NCBI GenBank assembly: GCA_902492855.1
Contig: CABUMU010000005.1
Location: 1-29,499 of the forward strand
Reading direction: 5' to 3'
DNA length: 29,499 bases
From: an uncultured Collinsella sp.
GTDB lineage: Bacteria > Actinomycetota > Coriobacteriia > Coriobacteriales > Coriobacteriaceae
Part shown: piece by piece, positions 1-8,251 of the stretch
Layout of the letters: each line of letters begins with the position of its first letter
Position numbering within the stretch: position 1 is the first letter of the stretch
Made by a program: the position numbers and the translations under genes
The notes under the pieces: generated by a model
What the model saw: only the letters and a program-made list of their open reading frames with translations
Database searches by the model: none
Told to the model about the DNA's origin: nothing

Positions 1-765
1 CTCGTTCACGCGCTCGACGATGCGGCGCTGCTCGGCCAGAGGCGGGAGGGGGAGAAGCCAGCTCGACAACGTTTGCGCGGGAAGGTGCTTGATTGTGGTT
101 CCGGTAAAGCAACTATCCCATACATGCGATTGCACTATAAAGCAAATATACAGCTCGCAGTAAGTATTGAGCAGCAGTCTTTTGCTGCAGCGAATCCTGT
201 GAAGCGCCTTTTGATAATGCATCGTCTCGTTCGATGTCCAGATTGCGCATCTCCCCGGTACGCCGCCTTCGCAGACGATTAGGTCACCATGAGAGAGCGC
301 ATACTTAGCACGATCCGTTTCGCCCATGGGCATGGTCTTCACATTGGCGAGGTCGAATCTGCCCCATTGAACATTGGCATTTCCAAGGTACGGCGCGAGA
401 TCACCTTGGTTTTTCTGTTTGTCAAGCATCTTGCCCAGCTGGATAGAGGCGACATCCGATAGCCTCGTCCAGCACCACCCCTCAGGCAGCTCATCAAACG
501 GCACTTCGTTCGCGATGCACTTATCGCTAGTCACGCGACCCTTGGCATCCACCTTCTTCTCATAGGGGGAGCCATCGGAACCGATATAGATAATGCTCTC
601 CCCGCCTTTGGGGAACTTGGCCTTACCCTCAGCGATAAGCTTATGCTTCTCTTCACGGATGCGCTCGAGAAGGACGCTGGCAGACTCGTCGTTCAGATCC
701 TGCGGCACAAGCTTGCCCTCGACCGCCATTTGCAGAATTGAGTTCTTCAGGTCTTTTGCCTTCAT
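1..765 (-). CDS. hsdS: Type I restriction-modification specificity subunit HsdS (partial, C-terminal part beyond window)
   Basis: The frame reads without a stop from an ATG at 765 to the window edge, giving 255 codons. HsdS determines the DNA target of the type I complex through two target-recognition domains (TRDs). The N-terminus (MKAKDLKNSILQMAVEGKLV) is the helical start typical of many HsdS proteins. A first TRD follows from about residue 95 (ELPEGWCWTRLSDVASIQLG), and near residue 240 come the PLPPLAEQRRIVERVNE residues that open the central conserved helix in this family. The second TRD would lie outside. The ATG follows the hsdM stop codon with no gap, so translation is probably coupled. 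The visible part is intact, with no frameshift. Which sequence it recognises cannot be read from the protein. Confidence 0.93.
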   Translation of the reverse strand, partial: MKAKDLKNSILQMAVEGKLVPQDLNDESASVLLERIREEKHKLIAEGKAKFPKGGESIIYIGSDGSPYEKKVDAKGRVTSDKCIANEVPFDELPEGWCWTRLSDVASIQLGKMLDKQKNQGDLAPYLGNANVQWGRFDLANVKTMPMGETDRAKYALSHGDLIVCEGGVPGRCAIWTSNETMHYQKALHRIRCSKRLLLNTYCELYICFIVQSHVWDSCFTGTTIKHLPAQTLSSWLLPLPPLAEQRRIVERVNE

Positions 766-2244
766 CTACGCCTCAATCCCAAGAATCTCGCAGATTCGAG
801 CTAACTTCTGGTCAATCTCGGCGTCGAGCTTAGTGCGCTCTTCTTTGTAGCTCCTAATCAGCTCGTCGGGCGGCAAAATCTCTTCTTCCTCGTGTGGATA
901 GCCACACAAATCAAGATTGAAGCCGCCGTCTCGCAACTCGTCGACTGTATAGAACTTTGCCTTGGGATTACCATCTTCCTCGATATCTCGACGGTTCTCC
1001 CACCATTCCTTTACAGGTGCAAAATGTTCGAGCCTAATGGGCTTAGTCTTAGAAAAGTGCTTATATCCCTCGGGCATATCCATGCGATAGAACCAGACGC
1101 CCTCAGAAGCCCCGGAATTATCTAAAAACAGAACGTTGGTAGTGATGCTCGTGTAGGGAGCGAAAACGCTCTGCGGAAGGCGCAGAACAGTATGTAAGTT
1201 CATCTCCTCGAGCATACGACGCTTAATCTCAGTTTTTGCATTGTCCTGGCCAAAGAGGAACCCGTCCGGAATGATAACGGCAGCGCGTCCGCCCCGTTTA
1301 AGGCGGTAAAGAATGAGACCAAGGAATAGATCTGCGGTCTCGGAGCTACGGAGCGCAACAGGGAAGTTGTTTTGCACCGAAGCGCTTTCAGATCCTCCAT
1401 AGGGGGGATTCATAAGCACGACATCAAACTGGCCGTCTGGCCTGTGCCTCCACTCGCGGACATCCTTTTCAAGCGAGTTATCGTGAAAGACCTCAGGGTT
1501 ATCGATATCGTGCAACAGCATGTTGGTCACACACAGCAGGTAAGGGAGCTGCTTCTTCTCGATACCGTAGACCGATCTTGCATAGAGCTCGCGATCGGCT
1601 GGAGTCTGCACCTGGGAGTCGAGAATCTTGAGGGCACTCGTCAAAAAGCCACCCGTGCCACACGCGAAGTCCGCCACAGTCTCACCGAGCCTGGGCACAA
1701 GCGCCTGGGCCATAAAGTCAGTCACCGCTCGGGGCGTGTAAAACTCGCCGGCGTTACCTGCGGACTGCAAGTCTTTCAGGATGGTCTCGTAAATTTCACC
1801 GAATGCGTGACGCTCTTTATACTCGGTAAAGTCAACCGACTCGTCAATCTCGTTGATGACTCGACGAAGCAGAATGCCATCCTTCATGTAGTTGTTGGCG
1901 TCAGTAAAAGCAGCCTTGACGACAACGTGTCGCAAAGGCGCATCGGGCGCAAGCTCAAGACTCTCAAGAGTCTTGAATAGATCGTTGTTTACAAAATCGA
2001 GGAGCTCATCGCCGGTAAGCGCCTTGCCGTCCTTCGCATCATGTGCCCAGCTGTGCCAGCGTAGACGCTCGGGGATGATGGATTGATAGGAGTCATCGTG
2101 AAACTCCCACTCCTGCTCCTTAGCATCGTAGATCTTGAGGAAGAAAAGCCAGGTCATCTGCTCGATGCGCTGTGCATCGCCATTGATGCCGGCGTCTTTA
2201 CGCATGATGTTCTGCAGGGTCTTTACAAGAGATCCCAGTGCCAT
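766..2244 (-). CDS. hsdM: Type I restriction-modification DNA methyltransferase subunit HsdM
   Basis: This 492-residue protein is the adenine-N6 methyltransferase of the type I complex. It uses S-adenosylmethionine and works with HsdS for modification, or with HsdR for cleavage. The helical HsdM N-terminal domain (LVKTLQNIMRKDAGI onward) is followed by GEFYTPRAVTDFM, by the AdoMet-binding motif I FACGTGGFL near residue 191, and by catalytic motif IV NPPY near residue 278. Length and motif order fit the family. The start has an AAAGG ribosome-binding sequence about ten bases upstream. The hsdR stop lies 19 bp before it and hsdS follows immediately, so the three genes form one operon. All motifs look intact. 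Confidence 0.96.
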   Translation of the reverse strand: MALGSLVKTLQNIMRKDAGINGDAQRIEQMTWLFFLKIYDAKEQEWEFHDDSYQSIIPERLRWHSWAHDAKDGKALTGDELLDFVNNDLFKTLESLELAPDAPLRHVVVKAAFTDANNYMKDGILLRRVINEIDESVDFTEYKERHAFGEIYETILKDLQSAGNAGEFYTPRAVTDFMAQALVPRLGETVADFACGTGGFLTSALKILDSQVQTPADRELYARSVYGIEKKQLPYLLCVTNMLLHDIDNPEVFHDNSLEKDVREWRHRPDGQFDVVLMNPPYGGSESASVQNNFPVALRSSETADLFLGLILYRLKRGGRAAVIIPDGFLFGQDNAKTEIKRRMLEEMNLHTVLRLPQSVFAPYTSITTNVLFLDNSGASEGVWFYRMDMPEGYKHFSKTKPIRLEHFAPVKEWWENRRDIEEDGNPKAKFYTVDELRDGGFNLDLCGYPHEEEEILPPDELIRSYKEERTKLDAEIDQKLARICEILGIEA

Positions 2245-2263
2245 TTGCTATCGTTACCTTTCT

Positions 2264-4594
2264 CTATGCGATGTAGAGCTCGTCCTCGAGCATCTGTGCT
2301 GCCTGAATGTACTGTTGTTTGCCGCCGAATGCGGCAACGATCTTCATCGGGCTGCCAAACCGACGGAACTCCTCGAGATCGAGAACATGGGTATCGTCCA
2401 AGTCTACGAGGTTCGACGTCGCATATTTGTCGAGAAGTGCCTCAAGGACCTCGCGCGCGACGCCGGCATACTCATAAAGCACGCCCTTCTTCTTGACGCT
2501 ATTGGCTCTCTCGCTGCGCGTCAGGGGCCTCTGGTCGTAAGCAATATGGCAAATGAGGTCAAAGTCGCTCATTTGCTCTTGTCCAGTCTCAAGCCGCAGC
2601 TCATCCAGAAATACGCCATGAGCGCGCAGCTCATCGATAATCGCCTGCTTCTTATGTTCAGAGTTCCACGCCGCTAGGAAGTGGTCAAGAGTGTCGTATT
2701 CGCCAAGGATGTTTTTTCTCGTATAGTCCTTAAGGCTCTCAGTTACAAGAAGGCCATCGGAGGAGTAATACTGCACCATCTCCGACACTACATAGACATC
2801 GGCCCCATGAACGTGATATTTCACATGGGAGGACGGATCGTCCGGCGGTAATACGGGTGGGTCTACGATCGGAGGCGAAGGCGGGACGGGGCCGCCGCCA
2901 TTGCCACCGGAATCCGGGTTCGCAATGGGGTCATCCGGATTGGGCTCAAACACAACAACAGGCTCGCCATCGAACTCGGGATCAGCGAACAAGCGAGACG
3001 CATCGCGAAAATCGAGGATAGTGAAGTAGAGCTTGCCATAGTCCTCGCAAATACGGGTACCGCGACCAATAATCTGTTTGAACTCCGTCATTCCGTGCTC
3101 ACCGAACTTGTTGTCGAGCACGACTACCTTACACGTCTTGCAATTAACGCCAGTGGTGAGAAGCTTCGAAGTCGTAACGATGGTCGGGTATTTCTCGTCG
3201 GGGTCGATGAAGTTATCTAGCTGAGCCTTACCTTCCCTGTCGTCACCCGTAATCTTCATGATGTAGGTGGGGTGATCTCTTACGATATCGGCGTTCTCGT
3301 TTACAAGGGCGCGTCGCATGTTTTCGGCATGCTCGATGTCAACGCAAAAGACAATAGTCTTGGAGTATCGGTCTGTCTCCTTGAGAAATTGAGTTATTCG
3401 CTTGGCAACTTCCTCGTAGCGCTCCTTGATGACAATCTCGCTGTCGAAGTCTTGCTTCTCGAAAACACGTTTGGGCAGAGCTTCGCCGCGATCATCTACG
3501 GCGCCTTCCTCAGTACGATATCCGTAAACGTCAACGTTCAACTTAGGGCGAATAACCTTATACGGAGCAAGAAAGCCATCCTCGACTCCCTGTTTAAGGG
3601 AGTAGGTGTAAACAGGCTCGCCGAAGTAGGTAATGTTTGAAACCTCTTCAGTCTCCTTTGGCGTGGCCGTCATTCCGATTTGAATTGCGCAATTGAAATA
3701 CTCGAGCACCTTACGCCATGCGGAGTCCGCCGCGGCGCTTCCGCGATGGCACTCATCGACGATAATCAAATCGAAGAATTCCGAGTCGAACTCGCGGAAT
3801 ATTTCCTCACCGTTTTCACCAACAAGCTGTTGGTAGAGCGAGAAATAGACCTCGTAAGCAGAATCGAGCTTTCGACCTACGACCTTGGTTGTAACCCTCT
3901 TGAGAGGCTTGAAATCGCCGTCTATGGTCTGATCGACGAGAATATTGCGGTCCGCCAGATAGAGAACCTTACGAACCTCGGTAGTCTGTCGCAAGCGATG
4001 AACGATTTGAAAAGCCGTAAAAGTCTTTCCCGTTCCCGTTGCCATAACGAGCAAGATGCGATTCTTACCTCGCGCAATAGCTTCAAGCGTACGATTGATG
4101 GCGATGCACTGATAGTAGCGAGGATGATTGCCGCCGTGCTCCTGGTAATACGGAGCGGTTACAATCTCCTGGCTATACGGATGCTCAAGCCCCTTAGCTT
4201 TTGAGTATCGTGTCCAGAGTTCCACCGGAGTGGGGAACTCGTCCATGGCGAGAGTGCGCTCTTTCCCGGTAAGAAAATCGTGCTCGACAAAACCCTTTCC
4301 GTTTGAGCTGTACGCAAACGGGATATCGAGCAGCTGGGCATATCCCATCCCCTGTTGGAGACCGGCATCAGCAGTGTGCTCCGTATCCTTAGCCTCGACG
4401 ATTGCGATAGGGATGCCCGGAGCATACATCAGAAGGTAGTCAGCCTTCTTCTTGTCTTTACGGGTGCCCATACTTCCGCGCACAACGATCTCGCCACTGG
4501 TAAAGAAATACTCAGTGAAGACTTGGGTATTGCGATCCCACGACTTCATAATCGCAGGATCAATGAGTTTAAGCCGTGTGTCAGACTCGTTCAT
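2264..4594 (-). CDS. hsdR: Type I restriction endonuclease / translocase subunit HsdR
   Basis: This 776-residue motor and nuclease subunit translocates DNA using ATP and cuts unmodified DNA. A PD-(D/E)XK-type nuclease region occurs near residues 52-73 (D at DYLLMY, then VEAKD). The superfamily-2 helicase motifs follow: Walker A ATGTGKT near 183, the DECH box near 277, GMTATP shortly after, and motif VI QIIGRGTR near 506. A proline-rich linker (PPSPPIVDPPVLPPDDP) around residue 580 leads to the C-terminal HsdM-contacting region. The length is closer to the shorter EcoAI-like enzymes than to EcoKI (about 1,170 residues). It is the first gene of the hsdR-hsdM-hsdS operon. The ribosome-binding site in front of the ATG is weak. 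Confidence 0.95.
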   Translation of the reverse strand: MNESDTRLKLIDPAIMKSWDRNTQVFTEYFFTSGEIVVRGSMGTRKDKKKADYLLMYAPGIPIAIVEAKDTEHTADAGLQQGMGYAQLLDIPFAYSSNGKGFVEHDFLTGKERTLAMDEFPTPVELWTRYSKAKGLEHPYSQEIVTAPYYQEHGGNHPRYYQCIAINRTLEAIARGKNRILLVMATGTGKTFTAFQIVHRLRQTTEVRKVLYLADRNILVDQTIDGDFKPLKRVTTKVVGRKLDSAYEVYFSLYQQLVGENGEEIFREFDSEFFDLIIVDECHRGSAAADSAWRKVLEYFNCAIQIGMTATPKETEEVSNITYFGEPVYTYSLKQGVEDGFLAPYKVIRPKLNVDVYGYRTEEGAVDDRGEALPKRVFEKQDFDSEIVIKERYEEVAKRITQFLKETDRYSKTIVFCVDIEHAENMRRALVNENADIVRDHPTYIMKITGDDREGKAQLDNFIDPDEKYPTIVTTSKLLTTGVNCKTCKVVVLDNKFGEHGMTEFKQIIGRGTRICEDYGKLYFTILDFRDASRLFADPEFDGEPVVVFEPNPDDPIANPDSGGNGGGPVPPSPPIVDPPVLPPDDPSSHVKYHVHGADVYVVSEMVQYYSSDGLLVTESLKDYTRKNILGEYDTLDHFLAAWNSEHKKQAIIDELRAHGVFLDELRLETGQEQMSDFDLICHIAYDQRPLTRSERANSVKKKGVLYEYAGVAREVLEALLDKYATSNLVDLDDTHVLDLEEFRRFGSPMKIVAAFGGKQQYIQAAQMLEDELYIA

Positions 4595-4649
4595 GCGTCT
4601 CGGAACCCCTCATTGCGCAAAGCGACAGCTATTGATGTTGAGTTGATTA

Positions 4650-4658
4650 ATTTTATCA
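4650..4658 (-). promoter_or_regulatory. Candidate extended -10 promoter element for the hsd operon
   Basis: On the minus strand the sequence TGATAAAAT reads as an extended -10 element (TGnTAAAAT), about 55 bases upstream of the hsdR ATG. No convincing -35 hexamer is present at 16-18 bp, which extended -10 promoters can lack. This stretch is clearly AT-richer than its surroundings. Confidence 0.35.
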
Positions 4659-4751
4659 TCACTATGCAATCTAGCAGCCGCCTTATACGAAATGAGACGA
4701 AGTAAAGTCAGCCCCGTGAGAAAGCTCCAAAGAAAGCAAAATGAGCCCCGT

Positions 4752-4783
4752 TGACTTGAGTCAGAGGTCATTCCCGGAGCCCC
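4752..4783 (-). terminator. Palindromic element after the exonuclease gene, possible terminator (copy 1 of 2)
   Basis: The core TGACTTGAGTCAGAGGTCAT followed by a CCCGG-rich end begins two bases past the exonuclease stop codon. It contains the palindrome TGACTTGAGTCA and imperfect GC-rich arms, so it could act as a terminator for the minus-strand gene. A closely similar element occurs at 5694-5729, upstream of the same gene. Confidence 0.4.
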
Positions 4784-4785
4784 GC

Positions 4786-5520
4786 CTACCTCCCCTCCGC
4801 CTTCAGCTTCAGCAGCAGATCGCTCAGCTCGGAGCACCTGCTGGAGAGGCGCGTCTGGGCTCGCTCGCCCATCCCCCACCGCTGGCGGATCTCCTGGGCG
4901 CGTGGGCTCACGTGGTAGCTCCCGTCCATCACCTGCTTGAGCAACTTGGCGGTCACGCGCGCATCGGCCAGGGCACTGTGGGCGTGACCCGTCGACTCGT
5001 CGAACTCGATGCCAAACCACGTCGCTGCGTCACTCAAAGAGACACACCCGTGGCTGCCTACGTCCATAATCGAGGTGTAAAACGCCTGCAGGTCGGCCCA
5101 GTCCGTAGGAAATGCGGCAAGGTCGATGTGCTTTGCCTGACACTCGGTCAAAAGCTGTCGACGGTCCGCCCCGCTCCAACAGACCACCTGGGCGGAGTAG
5201 CGACCAATCCGATCGCTGAGCCTTTTGATCACCATGCAGAGCGGGTCGGCCATCGCGGTGTCCACGGCCGATATCCCTGTAAGCTCGCGGACGGGAAACG
5301 CAACGCCTTCGGCATATTCCGTCTGCACAAACTGCGAGAACTCGCCCATAACGTTGCCGTGGTAATCGAGCTTGACGGCGCCGACCTCGATAATCTCATT
5401 GCGCAGCCCATGGCGCTGGCGCTGCTTTGGCACCGGCGCAAACTCAAAGTCCAGCACAATCTGGCGCGCAAAGTTCGTCGTATCGATAGCCGAGATACAC
5501 GGCGTCTTTTCAGCTGACAC
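4786..5520 (-). CDS. DEDDh-family 3'-5' exonuclease (DnaQ/epsilon-like)
   Basis: Probable exonuclease of the RNase T/DnaQ fold that removes nucleotides from 3' ends with two metal ions. The motifs are Exo I LDFEFAP (D24, E26), the NEIIEVGAV strand, an ELTGIS loop, a mid-protein aspartate near residue 118 (WSGADRRQLL), and Exo III HAHSALADAR (H about 178, D about 184), which is the DEDDh pattern. The frame is open to an ATG at 5634. I prefer the GTG at 5520 (244 residues) because it has a strong GGAGAAAGG ribosome-binding sequence about eight bases upstream, and the residues before it look non-conserved. It could be a DNA polymerase III epsilon-like proofreader or a DNA/RNA repair nuclease. 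It stands alone, flanked by two related palindromic elements. Confidence 0.85.
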   Translation of the reverse strand: MSAEKTPCISAIDTTNFARQIVLDFEFAPVPKQRQRHGLRNEIIEVGAVKLDYHGNVMGEFSQFVQTEYAEGVAFPVRELTGISAVDTAMADPLCMVIKRLSDRIGRYSAQVVCWSGADRRQLLTECQAKHIDLAAFPTDWADLQAFYTSIMDVGSHGCVSLSDAATWFGIEFDESTGHAHSALADARVTAKLLKQVMDGSYHVSPRAQEIRQRWGMGERAQTRLSSRCSELSDLLLKLKAEGR

Positions 5521-5693
5521 GGTTAGGGCCTTTCTCCGTTGCCTGCCGCTTGCCACATAGGCGGCTACATTGCCGTAAGGATAGGCGGCCGCGCGGACAT
5601 GAAAGCTGGGCGCAATACCATGCGCCAGGCACACGCCATGCAGACGGCCCCAAGAGAGTTGCCCGCTCTATTCAAATGCATGAAAAAGATTTA

Positions 5694-5729
5694 GGCCCGG
5701 TGACTTGAATCAGCGGTCATCCCGGGCCC
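5694..5729. repeat. Palindromic element upstream of the exonuclease gene (copy 2 of 2)
   Basis: Arms GGCCCGGTGAC and GTCATCCCGGGCC enclose TTGAATCAGCG, giving a stem of about 11 bp. The inner 30 bases match the element at 4752-4783 with three or four differences. It could serve as a terminator for whatever degenerate gene lies at 5731-5977, or it could be one unit of a dispersed repeat family. Confidence 0.5.
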
Positions 5730-5730
5730 A

Positions 5731-5977
5731 TCAGAGCTCGTAGAGCTCTTGGTTGCTTTGGTCTCGCTCTTCACGGCGCTTATCGAACTTTCCGAGGCAC
5801 TCAAGCAGCATTCGAAGCATAACAAGTCGCTGCCATTAAGGCATTGACCTCTTGACCAAGCAACGGCGCTGCCCAGCTCTTCACCACTTGGGCTGCTGTC
5901 AACTTTATTCTATCCGCGAGCATCTGGTTTACCAAATGGATTTTCGGTAAAGGAAGCACGGCACGCCCGCAAAACCA
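5731..5977. other. Gene-poor stretch, no convincing gene
   Basis: On the minus strand only very short frames exist: 29 codons from an ATG at 5820, which ends just before the hairpin at 5694-5729, and 40 codons from an ATG at 5923. The peptides look protein-like (LECLGKFDKRREERDQ; LTAAQVVKSWAAPLLGQE) but neither has a ribosome-binding site and I recognise neither. They may be remnants of genes decayed together with the neighbouring pseudogene. Confidence 0.3.
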
Positions 5978-6358
5978 CTACGCCCCAAGTGCCGCCATGG
6001 GGATCACCGCCACGCCGTCGTCGCGCGCGTAGGCAATGCCCCCTTTCCAACCACGACCGCCAAAACGCCGGCGCGGTATTCTGGGCGGCAGGATTGGAGA
6101 GCACTTTCCTCTCCAGCGCCTTGAGATTTCTCGCTCCATCGTCTGCTTTCGCATCACTCAGCTTGACCTCGATGGCTCCCATCCGCACAGGTCCTCGGTC
6201 AGCTTGAGCCTGTTGAAGAGATCCAGGTGCGCAGCGATGGTCCTCTCGTCGGGGCCCGTCTCACCGTACGAGGCGTCCTTTATGAGCGTCTTGTACGTGA
6301 CAGCCTGGCTCTCGTTCATGGCAAGAGCTCGCAAAAGGCCGTGTGCAAGCTCGGGCGA
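5978..6358 (-). pseudogene. Remnant of a DUF4143-type AAA ATPase
   Basis: Pieces of the C-terminal half of an ATPase of the AAA_14/DUF4143 family can be read on the minus strand in successive frames. First comes LRALAMNESQAVTYKTLIKDAS with DLFNRLKLTEDLCGWEP, just after an in-frame TGA. In a second frame MGAIEVKLSDAKADDGARNLKALE follows. In a third frame GIAYARDDGVAVIPMAALGA ends at a TAG. The Walker A half is absent upstream. The residues usually found between the GWEP and GAIEVKL motifs (roughly a hundred) are missing, and two further single-base losses break the tail. The family is known; assignment here rests on the characteristic IEVKL...DGARNLKAL and DDGVAVIP motifs. Confidence 0.8.
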
Positions 6359-6375
6359 TCATGCGATATACGAAA

Positions 6376-6450
6376 TTACGCCATTCTCAATGCTGTTTTT
6401 ACGCCGTTCTCAATGTAGTTTTTACGCCATTTTCATTGTAGGTTTTACGC
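6376..6450. repeat. 23-bp tandem repeat, three units plus a 6-bp start of a fourth
   Basis: Units at 6376-6398, 6399-6421 and 6422-6444 share the consensus TTACGCC(A/G)TTCTCAATGTAG plus TTT, followed by a truncated TTACGC at 6445-6450. Units 1 and 2 differ at about three positions; unit 3 is slightly more diverged. The array lies between the ATPase pseudogene and the downstream end of the intact ATPase gene. Confidence 0.85.
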
Positions 6451-6502
6451 TTGGCATCCTTAGCGCGACCCATTCCGAGCAATCACATCAGAGCGCGCTT
6501 GG

Positions 6503-7894
6503 TTATCTCCGCTCGCACATCTCGGCAAACGAAATCAGCTTGGTATCTCCCCTGCTCGCCGCAGCTTCCTGACATCCTTGCGTAAAGCCACGCTTCGAGA
6601 AGATCACGTAGCTTTTATGCTGACGCCTAAAGAGCTCGCTTCGGTACACGAGCTTTTCCAGAACATCCTCGCCTGCCGGTTCGTTACGCCATTTGCACTC
6701 CGCAAAGAGCGCCGCGCCCTCTCCGTCGTCGACAATCAAATCGATCTCTTCCTGCGTACGCGTCCGATTGTCCGTTCCCCACCAACGGCCAACTGTTGCC
6801 GGCACCACACCAAGTTCGCCCGCGCGTGCGAGTTCGTACACGTATTGTCTGCATATGAGCTCAAAGACCGTACCCATGTAATCCGATACGTGCGGCTCAA
6901 TGCGCTTATACGCCATCTCGGCCATATCGTTTTGAATCAGCCCGATGTTCTGCGGAACAAACTTGTACCAGAACCTAAACATCTGGTCGCTCAGCAGATA
7001 CACGGCTCGCTTATTGCTCGTCTCGTTTAGGGGCAGCTCGCGCTCGACAATCCCAAGCGACGCCAGCTTATCCACATAGCTCTTTACGTTGCTCGCAGGG
7101 ATTCCCATAGAGCTCGCAATCTCTGAGATCTTCGAGCGCCCCTGGGCAATTGCTTGCACGATCGCATCATATTGCTCGGGATTGCGGCACTCTTGCAATA
7201 GCAGGTTACTCGGCTCCTCAAAGAGATAGCCCGTAGGAGTAAGAAAAAGACGTTTGATGTTGTCCTCGAGCGATACGGTAGGATCGACTTTCTCGATATA
7301 TGCAGGAATGCCGCCCGTCATGCCATAGCAAACCGCAGCGTCTTCGCGACCCATGCTCTGCCACAAACCGAGGGTCGTCGTAAAATCCAGCGGCATGATC
7401 TTAAACTGGGCCGTACGCCTACCGTATAGCGGACTCTCGTAGCCCAGCACCTGCTCTTCCATGAACGAAAGCGACGACCCGCACAGGATAAGCATGAGCT
7501 TGGTCTCTTTGTACAAGTGATCGATCTTGTCTTGCAGCAACGAGCTGATCTCGGGATTCGATTGGGCGAGATAGGGATACTCGTCAATCACGACAATCAA
7601 ACGTTCCGTGCGAGCCATGGTGGCCAACGCATCGAACGCCTCGTCAAAACTACGAAACGACACACCTGCAGCACCAACCGAACCCGCAAGTATCGCCTGG
7701 CTAAAGCCGTGCAGGTTTGCCACTGCATTGGTACGACGAGCTTGAAAGTAAATAGCCTTCTTGCCTTGGATAAACTCTGTGATAAGACGCGTTTTACCCA
7801 CGCGACGGCGGCCGTAAATCACAGGCATTTCAAAGGAGCGCGTGCCATACAGTCGATTGAGCTCGGACATTTCCACTGTTCTTCCGATAAACAT
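6503..7894 (-). CDS. ATPase with archaeal-type AAA domain, winged helix and DUF234 nuclease-like domain
   Basis: This 463-residue protein starts MFIGRTVEMSELNRLY. Walker A is GRRRVGKT (28-35) and Walker B is VVIDEYPYL (IDE at 103-105). A winged-helix segment lies around residues 255-295 (SKISEIASSMGIPASNVKSY). The C-terminal domain contains EIDLIVDDGEG...ECKWR, which has the D...E-x-K pattern of the PD-(D/E)XK fold seen in DUF234. Such ATPases (Pfam ATPase_2 plus DUF234) are common, often in accessory DNA; their biological role is poorly known. The ATG at 7894 has an AAGGAAGG ribosome-binding sequence about nine bases upstream. A 25-bp perfect inverted repeat begins 16 bp upstream and overlaps the likely promoter, so the gene may be autoregulated through the winged helix. 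Confidence 0.88.
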   Translation of the reverse strand: MFIGRTVEMSELNRLYGTRSFEMPVIYGRRRVGKTRLITEFIQGKKAIYFQARRTNAVANLHGFSQAILAGSVGAAGVSFRSFDEAFDALATMARTERLIVVIDEYPYLAQSNPEISSLLQDKIDHLYKETKLMLILCGSSLSFMEEQVLGYESPLYGRRTAQFKIMPLDFTTTLGLWQSMGREDAAVCYGMTGGIPAYIEKVDPTVSLEDNIKRLFLTPTGYLFEEPSNLLLQECRNPEQYDAIVQAIAQGRSKISEIASSMGIPASNVKSYVDKLASLGIVERELPLNETSNKRAVYLLSDQMFRFWYKFVPQNIGLIQNDMAEMAYKRIEPHVSDYMGTVFELICRQYVYELARAGELGVVPATVGRWWGTDNRTRTQEEIDLIVDDGEGAALFAECKWRNEPAGEDVLEKLVYRSELFRRQHKSYVIFSKRGFTQGCQEAAASRGDTKLISFAEMCERR

Positions 7895-7909
7895 AGGGCC
7901 ATCCTTCCT

Positions 7910-7965
7910 TTGCGTTATAGCTAGCTATATTATACCTTCCTATAATATAGCTAGCTATAACGCAA
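7910..7965. promoter_or_regulatory. Perfect 25-bp inverted repeat with 6-bp spacer, likely operator/promoter of the ATPase gene
   Basis: Arm 7910-7934 begins TTGCGTTATAGCTAGCTATA and arm 7941-7965 is its exact reverse complement; the spacer is CCTTCC. Each arm contains its own 14-bp palindrome TATAGCTAGCTATA, so the site offers two identical symmetric half-sites. On the minus strand a TATAAT -10-like hexamer lies at the inner edge of one arm, directed toward the ATPase gene at 7894. Confidence 0.8.
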
Positions 7966-8020
7966 TTCGACAAGCGGCGCACGCAAAAGGGGCGGTACAC
8001 CCCCGCACGTGGACCGTTCC

Positions 8021-8251
8021 GGAAAATGTATCCCGTTCTGGAGCCAAAAACTGGGCCGTAGTTTCCGCCAAGCATGCCATCCGGAAAGCGTGTCCCGTTC
8101 TGAGCCTGAATTCTGGGATGCGGTTTCCGCTGAAACTTCTACCGGAAAGCGAATCCCATTCTGAGCGTCGAATCCGGGACGCAGTTTCCGGTTGAGGGCT
8201 GTTCCGGAAAGCTTGTCCCGTTCCGAGCGGCAATTCCGGGTCACGGTTTCC
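8021..8251. repeat. Array A: four 46-bp palindromic units, period 61-62 bp
   Basis: Units occupy 8021-8066, 8083-8128, 8144-8189 and 8206-8251, all exactly 46 bp. Each begins GGAAA(A/G)nnnnTCCC(A/G) and ends with an inverted version, (C/T)(C/G)GG followed by bases ending TTTCC. A variable centre of about 15 bp, often TTCTGAGC-like, separates the halves, and 15-16-bp variable linkers separate the units. The terminal GGAAA/TTTCC and inner TCCC/GGG(A) blocks pair, with mismatches between them. Confidence 0.9.

Noticed and set aside
4610..5020. 136-codon minus-strand frame overlapping the exonuclease end
   Set aside because: Arg/Pro-rich translation in another frame of the exonuclease gene, with no family resemblance.
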